Of a stretch of DNA of 64,000 nt, positions 24,331 through 35,635 are shown piece after piece. Both the position numbers and the translations under genes were made by a program. Positions within the stretch are counted from its first letter, which is position 1; each line of letters begins with the position of its first letter. The stretch covers positions 10,002,371 through 10,066,370 of the forward strand of contig NC_030857.1 of NCBI RefSeq assembly GCF_000208745.1, written 5' to 3'. Origin of the DNA: Theobroma cacao (taxonomy: Eukaryota > Streptophyta > Magnoliopsida > Malvales > Malvaceae). A model generated the notes under the pieces. That model searched no databases, was not told where the DNA came from, and saw nothing but the letters and a program-made list of their open reading frames with translations.

Positions 24331-27300
24331 GTCTACCACTTGATCCTCCAAGAGATTTTTACAGAGGAAGGATACCAATGTGTGGTCATGTCAATGGGGG
24401 AAAAATGTTCTCCTCACCGTCTAATTTAAGGAAGACTTGAGGCCTGCACCAAGGAACACATGGCATTTGAAGCACCTTTCACTAATGCTGAAGTCTAGTA
24501 AGCCATTCAATAATGTGACGAGAACAAAGCTCCCGTCACAAATTGCTTCAACATGGAAATCTTTAAGAAATAGTGGCCATCTTCAAATATGAAATCCTTG
24601 CTTTCATGGAGAATTTCTACAACACAGGGAGATTTAATAAAATATTAACTCCTTCTTCATGACATTGGTTTTGAAAACTAATGGCCCTACTTCGAACTCT
24701 CATTACAAGCCCATAAGCCTTGTAGGCAACATGTACAAAATATTGGCAAAAGTTCTCACCGATAGGCTCAAAACTAGGGATGAAGCCACCTTTATAGGAG
24801 TGGGGTCAGATGACAGCACTCAATTGCTAAAAAGGCTATACTAAGTATACCACTTATCTAGAGTTTTATGTAGTTAATGACAATGATGAACCCATAACTT
24901 TTTTGCAATTTTGTAAAGATTGGGGCAAAAGACTCCAATTCAAAGTAGATTTATCATAAAGTAATTTATATACTAATATTTAAACACTAAAAGATAAAAA
25001 AAATTCTTTTTTAATTTAAGATTTTATTTAGAAAGTCAAAACATAAACTACTTTCCCTCACATTCTCGAAAACTTCAAGTCCTACTTTTGAGACCTGTAG
25101 TGATGCTTCCCCTTCTCGATCTTTAGTTCTATTTTTTTACTCTTTCAAAACAACTCATCTAAGCTTTAATTGTAAGTAATTTTCAACCTAAATTAAGTTT
25201 TTAAATACTTAATGTGTAAATATTTTTTGATTAATTTGATAGTTTGGGACTGAAACAAAATCTAGCTAATAAAAAATAGTACAGCATGTCAAACAACGTC
25301 TTGAAATTTTGTGTCTTTCTTTTTTGATTTATTTTGTACAATATTGTTTAATTATTTGATTTTTGTATTTAACTTTATTTGGTTTGTGGATGCTTATACT
25401 TAGTTTTGACTAATGAATAGAAATTTGTCAATTGTTAGTTGTTGCACCTGATAATTTGCTATGCAAGATCATATTTTATTTAATTCTAATTTTTAGTTTA
25501 TGCTAAAAAGAAATGAGTAGTAATTTTAACAAGTTTTTAGATAAATAACTCATGAAAAGATATTTTAAAATGCAAGAAATTTTCTCACAAGTCTCGGGTC
25601 CTAAGCAACAACAACATAATTCTACTAATGATGGTACTTAACAATATTCTAAGTGAAGTCGTATTGAATTTGATCTAAGTACTCTCCCAACAAATCTTGG
25701 AATGAAGAAAAAAGTTTTTTTAATTATTATTATTATTATTTTAGTTATGACACCCCTCAGAAAAATTTCTGAGTCTACCCCAACTCAAAACGATGATCAG
25801 CTCTATCATTAGTGAAAGCCAATTCACTTTCATTCAATGGAAACAAATCCTTAACTATGCTCTAATTACTAATGAGCACACTGACTCCATGGAAAAAAAC
25901 CAAAAATTGTGGCCTCCTATTCAAAGTAGATTTTGGAAAGCTCTTCGACAATGTTGAATGGGACTACTTGGATTTAATTATCAGTTTGTGGGATTTGGCC
26001 TAAGATGGCAATGTTGGATCAAGCAATGCATTACTACTAAAAACATCTTAGTGCTTGTGAATGGTACCCCTACTGCTTAATTATCCACTTAGAGAGAGCT
26101 CAAGCAAGGATGCCCACTCTTTCCTTTTATTTTCAATATGGTGGCTAAATCTCTTAGCATTCTCTTTCGTAAAGCTACTAGTCTTGGACTTTATCTAGAG
26201 CCCCAACATGACTATCTCTTATTTGTAATTCCCAAATTACACTCTTCTTTCTTTGTAGACCTCACTCCAACCAACTTATAAATATTATACAGATTCTCAA
26301 AATTTTCTCGTTAGTATTAAGGCTCAAAATCAATTTATTTAAAAGTAACTTGCATTGGTATTGATAATACTTTGTTGTGTTCTTAAGTTTCAATGATCAT
26401 TGCAAAGTGAAGGTCTTTCCCACTAACTATCTTAAGTTGCCACTAATAACTAACATTCACTCTATGAGCACTTGGCAGTCCATTATTGATAAATTCAACT
26501 CAAGATTAGCTAGCTAGAAAAGACAATCTCTTTACGGAAGTAGGCTCATTTTTATGAACTTAGTGCTCTCAAGTCTCTTTCTTTATTACCTCTCCATTTT
26601 CCACCTACTAGCAAAGGTCAAACAGAAGCTCAAAACTATCCAAAGAAACTTTATCTAGTCTAGTTCATCTGAAAAAAAAAAAAGAAACTTTATTATGTTA
26701 ATTGACCACTTTTAGTAATCCTAAAAGCCAAGGAAGATTGGGAATCACTAACTTAAAGCTTAACAATTGAGCCCTTCTCAACAAATGGCTTTAGAAGTAT
26801 GCTAATGAATCCAATAAATTGTTGTAGCAAGTTATTTTTGCCAAAAACAAGTTTAAACCAAAATATATAATCCCTATTAACAAACCTCACAAGCCCTCTC
26901 TCTTATGGAAACACATCACAAAGGCAATGGACCTAACTAACAAATATCATGAGTTGGTAACTAAAGGCTTTGCTTATTCTCTTGGTAAAGGCACCACCAT
27001 CCACTTTTGGGAAGATTCATCGATTGATAACTCCACTCTTGCAACTAGATTTCCATGCATTCTTGTAGTGACAATAAACAGGAAAGCCACAATTGTTGGA
27101 ATGGGAAAATGGGTCAAAGGAAACTAGTAGTGGGATATCAAATTAAGAACATAACCTCTTAACTAGGAGCAAAACCATGGAGAGACTTCACCACCCTCAT
27201 TAAAAACTTTCAATTGTACCCCACCAATAAAGATATAGTGGTATAAAAAAAGACCGCCAACGACCTTTAATCTCCATCATCTTTTATCAAAACAAGCTAC

Positions 27301-27662
27301 GGTACCCCCTAACTCTACAAGCTTTTAGAAAAATGTTTGGATTGGGTACGCAACCCTTAAAGTTGAAACTTTCTATTAGCAAATCGTCCATGGCAAAATG
27401 GCTGCCAAATCTACTTTGGTGAGCTGAGGTATCTTTGCAGTCGAAGATGCAAACTGCTCTTTTGCAATTCTCAACTTGAAATTCCTTTTCACGTGCTCTT
27501 CGACTACGTTTCAACATGGAGAACATGGATCCACCTGGTGATGCCCTGTCTTTCTTCTAGTCATGGTTTGAGTTCCTTATACCTTTTGGTAAAAGAGATA
27601 CATGGAGAATGCTTTTCTTTGTAACTCTCTGGACATTTTGGCGTTATAGAAATAAAGTTATC
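24331..27662 (+). pseudogene. LINE-1 (L1-type) ORF2, RT to zinc-binding region, 5'-truncated
   Basis: Plant L1 ORF2 remains. RT begins near 24450 (APFTNAEV, NKAPVTNCFNMEIFKK), then HYKPISLVGNMYKILAKVLTDRLKT (24690-24776). After the hAT insertion come MISSIISESQFTF and the RT palm region (LVNGTPTA, LKQGCPLFPFIFNMVAKSL, 26060-26160). STWQSIIDKFNSR, LPLHFPP, GRLGITN-like and HFWEDSSIDN follow at 26460-27030. The C-terminal part reaches TLWTFWRYRNKVI at 27650. Endonuclease and ORF1 are missing. The gypsy element starts within it; the rest is at 53737. Stops are frequent. Confidence 0.88.
24775..25783. mobile_element. hAT-type DNA transposon derivative, 1009 bp
   Basis: Flanked by a perfect 8-bp duplication CTCAAAAC (24767-24774, 25784-25791), the hAT hallmark. 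Removing it and one copy restores the LINE reading (DRLKT followed by MISSIISESQ). Ends are TAGGGATGAAGCC and ...GTCTACCCCAA (reverse TTGGGGTAGAC). The left end GAAGCCACC...GGGGTCA resembles common plant hAT termini. Near 25555-25710 it encodes a fragment (KRYFKMQEIFSQ, RIEFDLSTLPTNLGMKKK) like the N-terminus of TTF-finger/hAT-dimerisation proteins. The catalytic region is absent, so this is non-autonomous. Confidence 0.85.
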
Positions 27663-28095
27663 TAATATAGAAGTATATTATTATATTATTTTTATCTAGG
27701 TGCCACATAGGAATTATAGGATAAAATAAAAGTTTTAGTTTATTTACAAATTATAATGATCTCACATGGGAAAGTAAGAAGGCTCTCTTCCTTAGGAATA
27801 GTTATATAAAGCTTTATTGTGTTAATTGTTAAGCATATTCAAATTGAGAATAAAAAGAATATTTTCATGAATAAGTAGTGCTTATTTTCTCTAGACTCTT
27901 TTTCAAAAGAGTAAAAGGATCTAGTATCTTTGGTTCAGCCAATCGAAGTGGGATTTTAGTCATTGTTCACCTTAGTGTGGTTTTTAATCTCACCAAGATT
28001 CTCAATTGAGTTTCTAACCTCACCAAGATTGGTGTTCACCTTAGTGGGGTTTCTAACCTCACCAAGATTGATGTCTTCATAATGTCTTGACATCA
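27663..28095 (+). repeat. 5' LTR of the gypsy element (433 bp)
   Basis: TAATATAGAAG (decayed from TGATACAGGAA, kept in the 3' LTR) ... CTTGACATCA. TATA-like GTTATATAAAGC near 27805. It carries an internal duplication of TTTCTAACCTCACCAAGATT / GTTCACCTTAGTG-GG at 27963-28075 that the 3' LTR lacks, which explains the 69-bp length difference. Confidence 0.9.
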
Positions 28096-28096
28096 G

Positions 28097-28110
28097 TTTG
28101 GTATCAGAGC
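28097..28110 (+). other. Primer binding site (initiator tRNA-Met type), gypsy element
   Basis: TTTGGTATCAGAGC, one base after the 5' LTR end. Confidence 0.92.
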
Positions 28111-28310
28111 AAGAAGATCATTATTTATTTCCTAGTTCAAACTCATATTATTGTCGAGTTTTGACTCTTTTTGTTCAAGTAATTTTGTCTCTTTTATTGT
28201 TTTATAGTTTTGTCATCTTTTTTTTCTACATCACCACGTCATCATCACCATGTCATAGCCATATCACCATTACCATAATTGCCATCCTTATTTAAGCAAA
28301 CAATATGCTA

Positions 28311-29395
28311 CCAAGACTCCAAAATGCTTGTCAAAAAAAAGTTGACAAGATCGAGATTAAGGAACTACGTCGCCAAGTTCAAGAATTAAAAGAACAACTT
28401 GTTAGACATGATGTTGCTTAAATCAACAATAGTAGCTTCAATGATGAAGAGGATAATATCAACTTTTTCCATCAAGAGTCATCTTTCATTGAAAAAATAC
28501 ATATACACCGACTACAAGCTGTAGCTACTAGAGATTTGGGAATTAAAGTCGACATTCCTAAGTATAAAGAAAACTTCACCCTGATGACTTTCCTGACTGA
28601 CTCTACACAGTGGAAAGAGTTTTCAAAGCTCAAAGATGTTCTTGAAGAAATACATGTGAAGCGTGTTGCAATTAAATTGAAGAAACACACCTCTATTTCA
28701 TAGGAAAATCTCAAACGACAACGACAAAGAAAAAGTCGTAACAAGATCAAAACATGGGATAAGATGCATCGAGAACTTAAGCATAAGTTCTTTCTTGAGT
28801 ACTACCAACAAGAAATTTTTATTAAATTTCGTAACTTGAGGCTGAGAACAATGTTCATAGAAGAATATACAATGGAGTTCGAGCAACTTCACATGAAGTG
28901 CGATGTCTAAGAACTTAAAGACCAAACTATAGCTCGTTATCTTGGAGGTCTTAATGTTGAAATTGTAGATGTTGTTCAACTACAACCATATTGGATCTTA
29001 AATTATGTCATCAAATTAGTATTAAAGGTTAAGAAACAATGATTATGGAAAGCTCAATGAGTTTATCTAAACAACAAGAATCTACCTCAAACCATGGGAG
29101 ACAAAGTTTAATAACCAACTCGCCTCCAAAGGTAAACTCTTCCAAAACTTCAAACAATAATAATAAAGAAACCACTTCTACTCATGATTTTTAATGGCAA
29201 CAAGAAACATTTTAAACATCAAGGATTTTGGCATATTGCTTCTAATTGTCCAAATCGAAGAATTATCTCCCTAGTAAAAGAAAAAATTATGGAAGAACCC
29301 ATCATGAAAGAAGAAGAATATGAGATAGAAATATTCAACAAAGATGAGACAGAAAAAGTTCCTATCGACCATGAAAAAGCTCATCGTTCATCATA
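28311..29395 (+). pseudogene. gag: gag of the gypsy element
   Basis: Starts MLPRLQNACQKK at 28311 with a short coiled-coil-like stretch (ELRRQVQELKEQL). The gag core follows (IKLKKHTSIS, KTWDKMHRELKHKFF at 28670-28800), then FRNLRLRTMFIEEYTMEFEQL. A zinc knuckle near 29200-29250 reads F-K-H-Q-G-F-W-H-I-A-S-N-C-P: the first cysteine is lost, so metal binding is probably abolished. In-frame stops at several points. Confidence 0.88.
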
Positions 29396-29932
29396 ACCTC
29401 AACATTACTATGATGACTAAAGATGAAAACTGGCTTTACTACAACATATTCTACATAACATGCACATCCTAAATGAAGGTTTGCAGTGTCATTATTGAGA
29501 GTGGAAGTTATGAAAACATTGTTGCCAGCTACATGGTAGAAAAGTTAAAGCTTTCGATTGAAGTACACCCTCATCCTTACAAGCTACAATGGCAAAAAAA
29601 GGAAATCAAGTTAAGGTAACGAAATGTTGTTGTGTTCAATGCTTTATTAGAAATAAGTATCAAGATGAAGTCTGGTGTGATGTTATTTTAATGGACACAT
29701 GTCACCTGTTGTTGGGACCTCTATAGCAACATGATCATCGAGCTCACCACAACAAATAGAAAAATACTTATTGCTTTATCAAGGATGGAGCAAAGATTAT
29801 GTTGACTCCATTAAAGCCAGAAGACCACTTAAAGAGACAAGAAGAAGATAAAGCATTCATCACAATATCTAGTCTAAACAAAGTTTATCGTGAGTCAAGC
29901 CTCTTATACCTCTTATTAGTTTGAGTAAAATG
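29396..29932 (+). pseudogene. Aspartic protease region of the gypsy element
   Basis: Retropepsin-type segment. The catalytic D-S-G now reads ESG in VIIESGSYENIVASYMVEKL (29490-29545), a change of the catalytic aspartate. DTCHLLLGPL-QHDH at 29700-29740 and TYCFIKDGAKIML near 29770 are typical of this gypsy group. Ends at the family B solo LTR (TSD AAATG). Confidence 0.85.
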
Positions 29933-30853
29933 TGATAAATTTATAGTATAGAGTTATGTTGTCACATTTTGAGCTTAGGAATAAGCTAAATCCTGGAGTT
30001 TAGAGTTACAATTATTACGTTTCAGTTGGTTTTTTTAAGTTTTATTTTAATTGCATCAAATAGTTTGATTTTAAGTATATTTTATATTGATTAAGTCACT
30101 TTCTTAAGAATGGTAACATGCCCTCGGTTGCTCTAGAAGGTGCTCGATCAAACAGTGTCAAAATAGAGAAGAAAACCAAAAGGTCATACACAAGTCAAAG
30201 AGTTTGGCGTCGCGACCCCGAAAGAGTTGAGGCTGCAACGTTGAAAAAAATGGTGGCACCATATTAAAGGCAGGAAACTCGACGCCGTAGCGAGAAAAGA
30301 GTGAGGTTGCAACACCGAAGAAACATGAACATCATACTTTAGCTTGAGAAAAGTGAAGCTGCAATGTCCTGTTGATATCTTGGACATTGTGTTTTTCAAA
30401 CTTTGTACAAAATAGAATTTTTTGAGGCTATTTAAAGGCACCTTTGGAGAAATTAAAAGGCATGTTTTAACTAAAGGTTCTCTAGAGAAAAAGTGGTCGT
30501 CAAACACTCAAGAAGGTGAAGAAAAACCTTGGAAGATTAAAGATCGAAGACTTGATAAGCTTTAGCTTTCTTTTCTTCTCTGTTTCTTCTTTGTTTTTCT
30601 TATAATGTTATTGATGGTCAAACTTCTTTGGATTGTGTTTTTATTGTTTAGTTGAACTAAATTTCATTCTCTTTGATTACAATTTAAGCCAACATGTAGT
30701 TAGGATTTTTATTATTCTCTTTTGCTTATGATTGATGGTATTTGAGTTGTTTATTTCAATCTGGTGATTAATGCATCTAATTGACTGGTCCTAAATTACA
30801 TTGATAGGGTAACCTAAATGCAATTTAGAAAAGGGAGTTTAGTGCAAGCCATG

Positions 30854-33312
30854 TGTGAGACCCCAACCTCTATAGGCTTGTAGCTAAGTATAGATGTAAT
30901 AATATGAGCTAGAGGTAGTTTCGTCATTTTCTCTAATAAGCTTCCAGAAGAAAGTTTTATGATATTTTAAGGCCTAAATAGACATAAGACAGTATAAATG
31001 ATGTGTGCTGATGAAAACACGAAGAAAACTAGAAGTTTCAACAATTTTCATAACAGGGGTAAAATGGTCATTTTTCACCTCGAGTTAAAATTTTATGTTT
31101 TTATGAACCCGAGTATGTTTAGACCATTATGGATCTTGTCCCAGTGTTAAAAGAGCAAAAAGATTGCATAAAAGATTGGAGGAGAATAATTTAATTGGTG
31201 GAAGGGTATTTTTATAATTTTATAGGAATGGATAAGTTGGCCTATAAATATTTGGAAATTTCCAGCAGCTTCTTGAATTTCCAGCAGCTGGTCTTCTTCT
31301 TCTTCTTCTCCTCTCTCACGTTTCTTCAAAACTTCATGGAAGCTTGATTTGAAGCTTGAGTGATTTTCTCTCTCTAGCTCTAGTTTTCACACCTTTGAAC
31401 CCTTTTGACTAGAACCTTTGAATTCTTTCATCCTCTCACTTTAAAACCCTTCAAAAATCTGGTTTTCACAGTTTCTCTCACTAGATGGACATTTTAGAGA
31501 GAGAAAAAAAGAATTACACCATTTATTTGGAAGCAATTGGAAGGGAATTTGACTACAAAGGAGCCCTAGGGTAAGTGATCAACTAAGCTCAATTTTTAGC
31601 TGTAGAAAATGGCTAGTAATTGAGATTTATGAGCTGTTTTATTGTTGAGTATGTTCTTTACTTTTAGTGATTAAGATAGTGAACATAGATAGCCATTTAA
31701 AGTGGCAATTGAAAACTAGCTAAGAGATAGCTTTTAGAGTTCATAGTGTGTAAATTAATCTATTGTTTATGTTAATGTGATCCTAGGTTTTTAANNNNNN
31801 NNNNNNNNNNNNNNNNNNNNNNNNNNNNNNNNNNNNNNNNNNNNNNNNNNNNNNNNNNNNNNNNNNNNNNNNNNNNNNNNNNNNNNNNNNNNNNNNNNNN
31901 NNNNNNNNNNNNNNNNNNNNNNNNNNNNNNNNNNNNNNNNNNNNNNNNNNNNNNNNNNNNNNNNNNNNNNNNNNNNNNNNNNNNNNNNNNNNNNNNNNNN
32001 NNNNNNNNNNNNNNNNNNNNNNNNNNNNNNNNNNNNNNNNNNNNNNNNNNNNNNNNNNNNNNNNNNNNNNNNNNNNNNNNNNNNNNNNNNNNNNNNNNNN
32101 NNNNNNNNNNNNNNNNNNNNNNNNNNNNNNNNNNNNNNNNNNNNNNNNNNNNNNNNNNNNNNNNNNNNNNNNNNNNNNNNNNNNNNNNNNNNNNNNNNNN
32201 NNNNNNNNNNNNNNNNNNNNNNNNNNNNNNNNNNNNNNNNNNNNNNNNNNNNNNNNNNNNNNNNNNNNNNNNNNNNNNNNNNNNNNNNNNNNNNNNNNNN
32301 NNNNNNNNNNNNNNNNNNNNNNNNNNNNNNNNNNNNNNNNNNNNNNNNNNNNNNNNNNNNNNNNNNNNNNNNNNNNNNNNNNNNNNNNNNNNNNNNNNNN
32401 NNNNNNNNNNNNNNNNNNNNNNNNNNNNNNNNNNNNNNNNNNNNNNNNNNNNNNNNNNNNNNNNNNNNNNNNNNNNNNNNNNNNNNNNNNNNNNNNNNNN
32501 NNNNNNNNNNNNNNNNNNNNNNNNNNNNNNNNNNNNNNNNNNNNNNNNNNNNNNNNNNNNNNNNNNNNNNNNNNNNNNNNNNNNNNNNNNNNNNNNNNNN
32601 NNNNNNNNNNNNNNNNNNNNNNNNNNNNNNNNNNNNNNNNNNNNNNNNNNNNNNNNNNNNNNNNNNNNNNNNNNNNNNNNNNNNNNNNNNNNNNNNNNNN
32701 NNNNNNNNNNNNNNNNNNNNNNNNNNNNNNNNNNNNNNNNNNNNNNNNNNNNNNNNNNATTTTCAAATGATTAATCACTTAAGGGCTCGATAAGGGGTTT
32801 TATTAGGAATGAACCAAATTGCATTGTTTTGAAACTAGTGCATCATGATTTTAAATTTTCCTTTGTTGTTGCTTGTTCCCTTTCTTGTTCACTCACTGGG
32901 TTTATACTCATCGTTTCAAATTCATGTTTTCAGATCACGAGGTAGTCGGTAACTAGGACGAGGTATTATTGTAGACCTGTGTCCATCTTTTGGCAGGTGT
33001 CTCGGCATTCAATAGTTGTACATTCATCCGAGTCCCTCCGCTGGAAGTCAAGTCATTTTTTTGAGATGTATAGGCGAACCTAATGTATATTGTTGGAATA
33101 CATATTGTAGACAATGTATGTATATAATAAATGAGAAATGCCAATACGAGTTGACAATGTCTATTACTATTTTGATTTAAAGTTATAATTTATGACTTAA
33201 CGATATTTGATGGAATGATGAGTAGGATAAATCGATAGGCTTGCTTGGGCTTAATAGACTACGTTTATTGGGCCCTTGCGCCAATCAAGGCCCAAAAATT
33301 TGGGTCGTGACA
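30854..33312 (+). mobile_element. Solo LTR, family A, copy A4, with assembly gap
   Basis: TGTGAGACCCCAACC ... GGGTCGTGACA, perfect target duplication CCATG (30849-30853, 33313-33317). TATA box TATAAATA at 31243-31250 and donor-like GGTAAGTG near 31570, spaced as in A3. The unresolved bases 31795-32758 correspond to the minisatellite and palindrome part of A3. Confidence 0.92.
31795..32758. other. Assembly gap, 964 N
   Basis: Run of undetermined bases. Flanks align to A3 at about 20995 and 22107, where A3 has about 1.1 kb, so the gap size is near the expected length. The 331-residue open frame spanning it is an artefact. Confidence 0.99.
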
Positions 33313-33840
33313 CCATGGATGAAATAGTATATGTTCAAATTCAATTAGTTGATTAATTAATTTGTTTCGCGTGTAAGATAGGAATATACTTACATGTCAT
33401 ATACAGCCAAAATTAGAGTCTAAGGTTAATCAGTCTTGCTTTAATTCAATTTGCATAAGAATATAGTAAATTGGTTGAGAAAGATATTTTTGATAAGCAA
33501 TTCAAAATATTCTTAGAAATAAATTAGAACTCTAGGTTAGCAACTCAATCCATTTAAGTAAATTTAGAGAAAGTAGAAGACATTCAAATAAAGTATTGAG
33601 GGAAAATTATAATTTTAGCTTTTTTTGATTGATTTATCTAGTTTAAATTAGCATTCTTGTTATTAGTTTAATTTCCTTTGTCCTTCAATAGTTTTAATTT
33701 GTTTGTTGGAATAAGATTAAATTGTTCCAATTTTAGTAGTTAGCAAAATTTTGGTAGCAATTCCTCGTGAGAACAATACTTTACTTTTCGTTATATTACT
33801 TGTTAATGATATGTGCACTTGCATGATAAATTCAACAACA

Positions 33841-34362
33841 GAATGAAGTATCTTCACTATTATCTAAGGATGGTCAAATAGAAATGGTCAATAAAAGTTT
33901 GGGAAACTAATTGCAAAACTTTGTGGGTAAACACATTCGCCAATGGGATCTTGTGTTAGCATTAGAAAAATTCTCTTACAATAACTCTGTAAGCCAAACC
34001 ATTGGAAGATGTCCATTCGAAGTAGTGTATGAAAAATGCCCTCTTAGTCCTTTAAACCTTCTTACGTTACCAATTACTCATGAATTTAGTGTTCATAATG
34101 AAAAACGTAAAAAGCAAAATAATAAGCTTCATGAAGAAGTTCGAGATAAGATTATTCATCAAACAGGTAGAGACCTAAAGCAAGCCAAACAACCATAAAA
34201 AGCTAGCTAGGTTTAAGGAATAAGACATAGTGTGGATTCACTTAAGGAAAGAATGTTTTATTAAGTCTTGTGCAAAATTATCTCATTGAGCTGATAAACC
34301 ATTTCTAGTCTTGGAACGTATTAATAAAAATGCTTACAAGATCAAACTTCCTAAAGATTATG
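33841..34362 (+). pseudogene. Gypsy integrase C-terminal region
   Basis: GQIEMVNKSLGN lies right after the family B LTR. Then QWDLVLALEKFSYNN, SQTIGRCPFEVVYEKCPLSP and KLHEEVRDKIIHQTGR (33940-34175) match the integrase core end and tail of plant gypsy elements. PFLVLERINKNAYKIKLPKDY runs to the SIRE insertion at 34358-34362 (TSD TTATG). The reading continues at 53267. Confidence 0.9.
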
Positions 34363-35563
34363 TGTTGACTCCATTAGTTTTTGATGATAATAAAACATTC
34401 CCACTCATCTATGTCTAACAATGCTACTTGAGTGTGTAGGATGAAAAATGTTTGCCAATAGTAAATTAATCACAAAAGGAAAATATCAAATCTTATAAGA
34501 ATGAGAAGCTAAAGTTGAGCCACAAAATAGAAGCCTCTTAGTTGGATAAAGAAGGGAGTTAGTCAACTAAATCTCAAGAATGAAGATGGCCGATTCAAAA
34601 ATAGAGACGACTTAATCGACTAAGAAGCATTATTAATCGACTAAGAGCTTATTGCCAGAAGTTGAGTTCAGAGACAGAGACAACTTAATTGACTAAGAAG
34701 AATTATTAGTCGACTAAAAGCTCACTGCCAGAAATTGGGTTTAAAGACAAAGACAACTTAATCGACTAAGAAGCATAGTTAGTTGACTAAGAGCATTCTA
34801 TCTAAAGATTTGAATTTGAACACTAAAAGATAGATTAACAGCTAGAACCACTCTAAACTGTTTCCCAACGGTCAAAAATTGTCAAACATCCATCAGAGTT
34901 GATTTTTCAAGTATAAAAACCCTCTCCAACGGCTAAGAACAAGATCCAAGGCTTCTAAGATCAAAAAAGAGCTTAAAAACAACAAGATATTCTCTGCATA
35001 CTTTTTGCACTTCACTCTAATATCTGCAATTGAGATAAGCACTTCACTTTGTACCAATTAGATCAGATTAGTGATCATAGGTACATCTTTATTTCTTTTC
35101 TCCTTGAATACTTAAAGTGAGTGAGTCACTCTAAGGGGTTTATTCAAGCGTGGGTTCGCTTGATTAAGTGTATAGGTTTTAACTCAGCCTAGGAAAAATT
35201 AGTTTTGGGTTTTGATTAATCTTGAGAAAAACCATTGTTAAAGGTTGTGGCTGACCCTGTGAAAAGCCATTGTAAAAGCTTGGTGGAAGCTTAGGAATTC
35301 CACTGGTTTTAGTGATTTGGTTTAGAAAATCCTTGGTTCAATAATCAAGGTAATGGATGTAGGTCTTTGACCGAACCACTATAAATCTTTGAGTATTGTC
35401 TCCTCTGTTTTATTTTTCATTTTCATTCTTTCTAAAATCGTTCCTTCATCTTGCATCAAATTTTTCATCATTGATCTTTAATTTGTCCCCAATTCAAAAT
35501 CAAGTTTAGTAAGAGCCAAAAAGTGTTATTCACCCCCTCTAACACATTTATTTGGAACCAACA
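34363..35563 (+). repeat. 5' LTR of the SIRE element (1201 bp)
   Basis: TGTTGACTCCATTAG ... GGAACCAACA. TATA-like AAGTATAAAAACC near 34909. Contains a three-unit minisatellite (34603-34800). Confidence 0.95.
34603..34800. repeat. Minisatellite of about 72 bp, three units, with TTAGTCGACTAA palindromes
   Basis: Units start near 34605, 34679 and 34752. Each has ACTTAATCGACTAAGAAG, then 8-10 bases later TTAGTCGACTAAGAG, then a TGCCAGAA-TTG spacer. Two palindromes per unit, six per LTR. The 3' LTR holds the matching array at 52300-52495, and loose relatives lie near 40000-40110. Confidence 0.92.
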
Positions 35564-35565
35564 AG

Positions 35566-35578
35566 TGGTATCAGAGCC
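35566..35578 (+). other. Primer binding site (initiator tRNA-Met), SIRE
   Basis: TGGTATCAGAGCC, two bases after the 5' LTR. Confidence 0.96.
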
Positions 35579-35635
35579 TATCCCTCTTTCTTAAGGCTTA
35601 ACATCTTAAAGGAGATCCTAATAGCTTTTTAAAAA

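Larger units (their letters stand above)
29933..33840 (+). mobile_element. Solo LTR, family B (Athila/Tat-like), split by A4
   Basis: TGATAAATTTATAG ... GATAAATTCAACAACA, flanked by AAATG (29928-29932) and GAATG (33841-33845). Net length without A4 and its TSD is 1444 bp. The complement of its end (TGTTGTTGAATTTATCATGC, then AAGTGCACATATC-TTAACAAG) matches the end of the Athila LTRs at 41107 and 45664, so this is a relative of that element on the opposite strand. No internal domains. Confidence 0.85.

Noticed and set aside
31783..32778. Open frame of 331 residues
   Set aside because: It is almost entirely an N run; no information.
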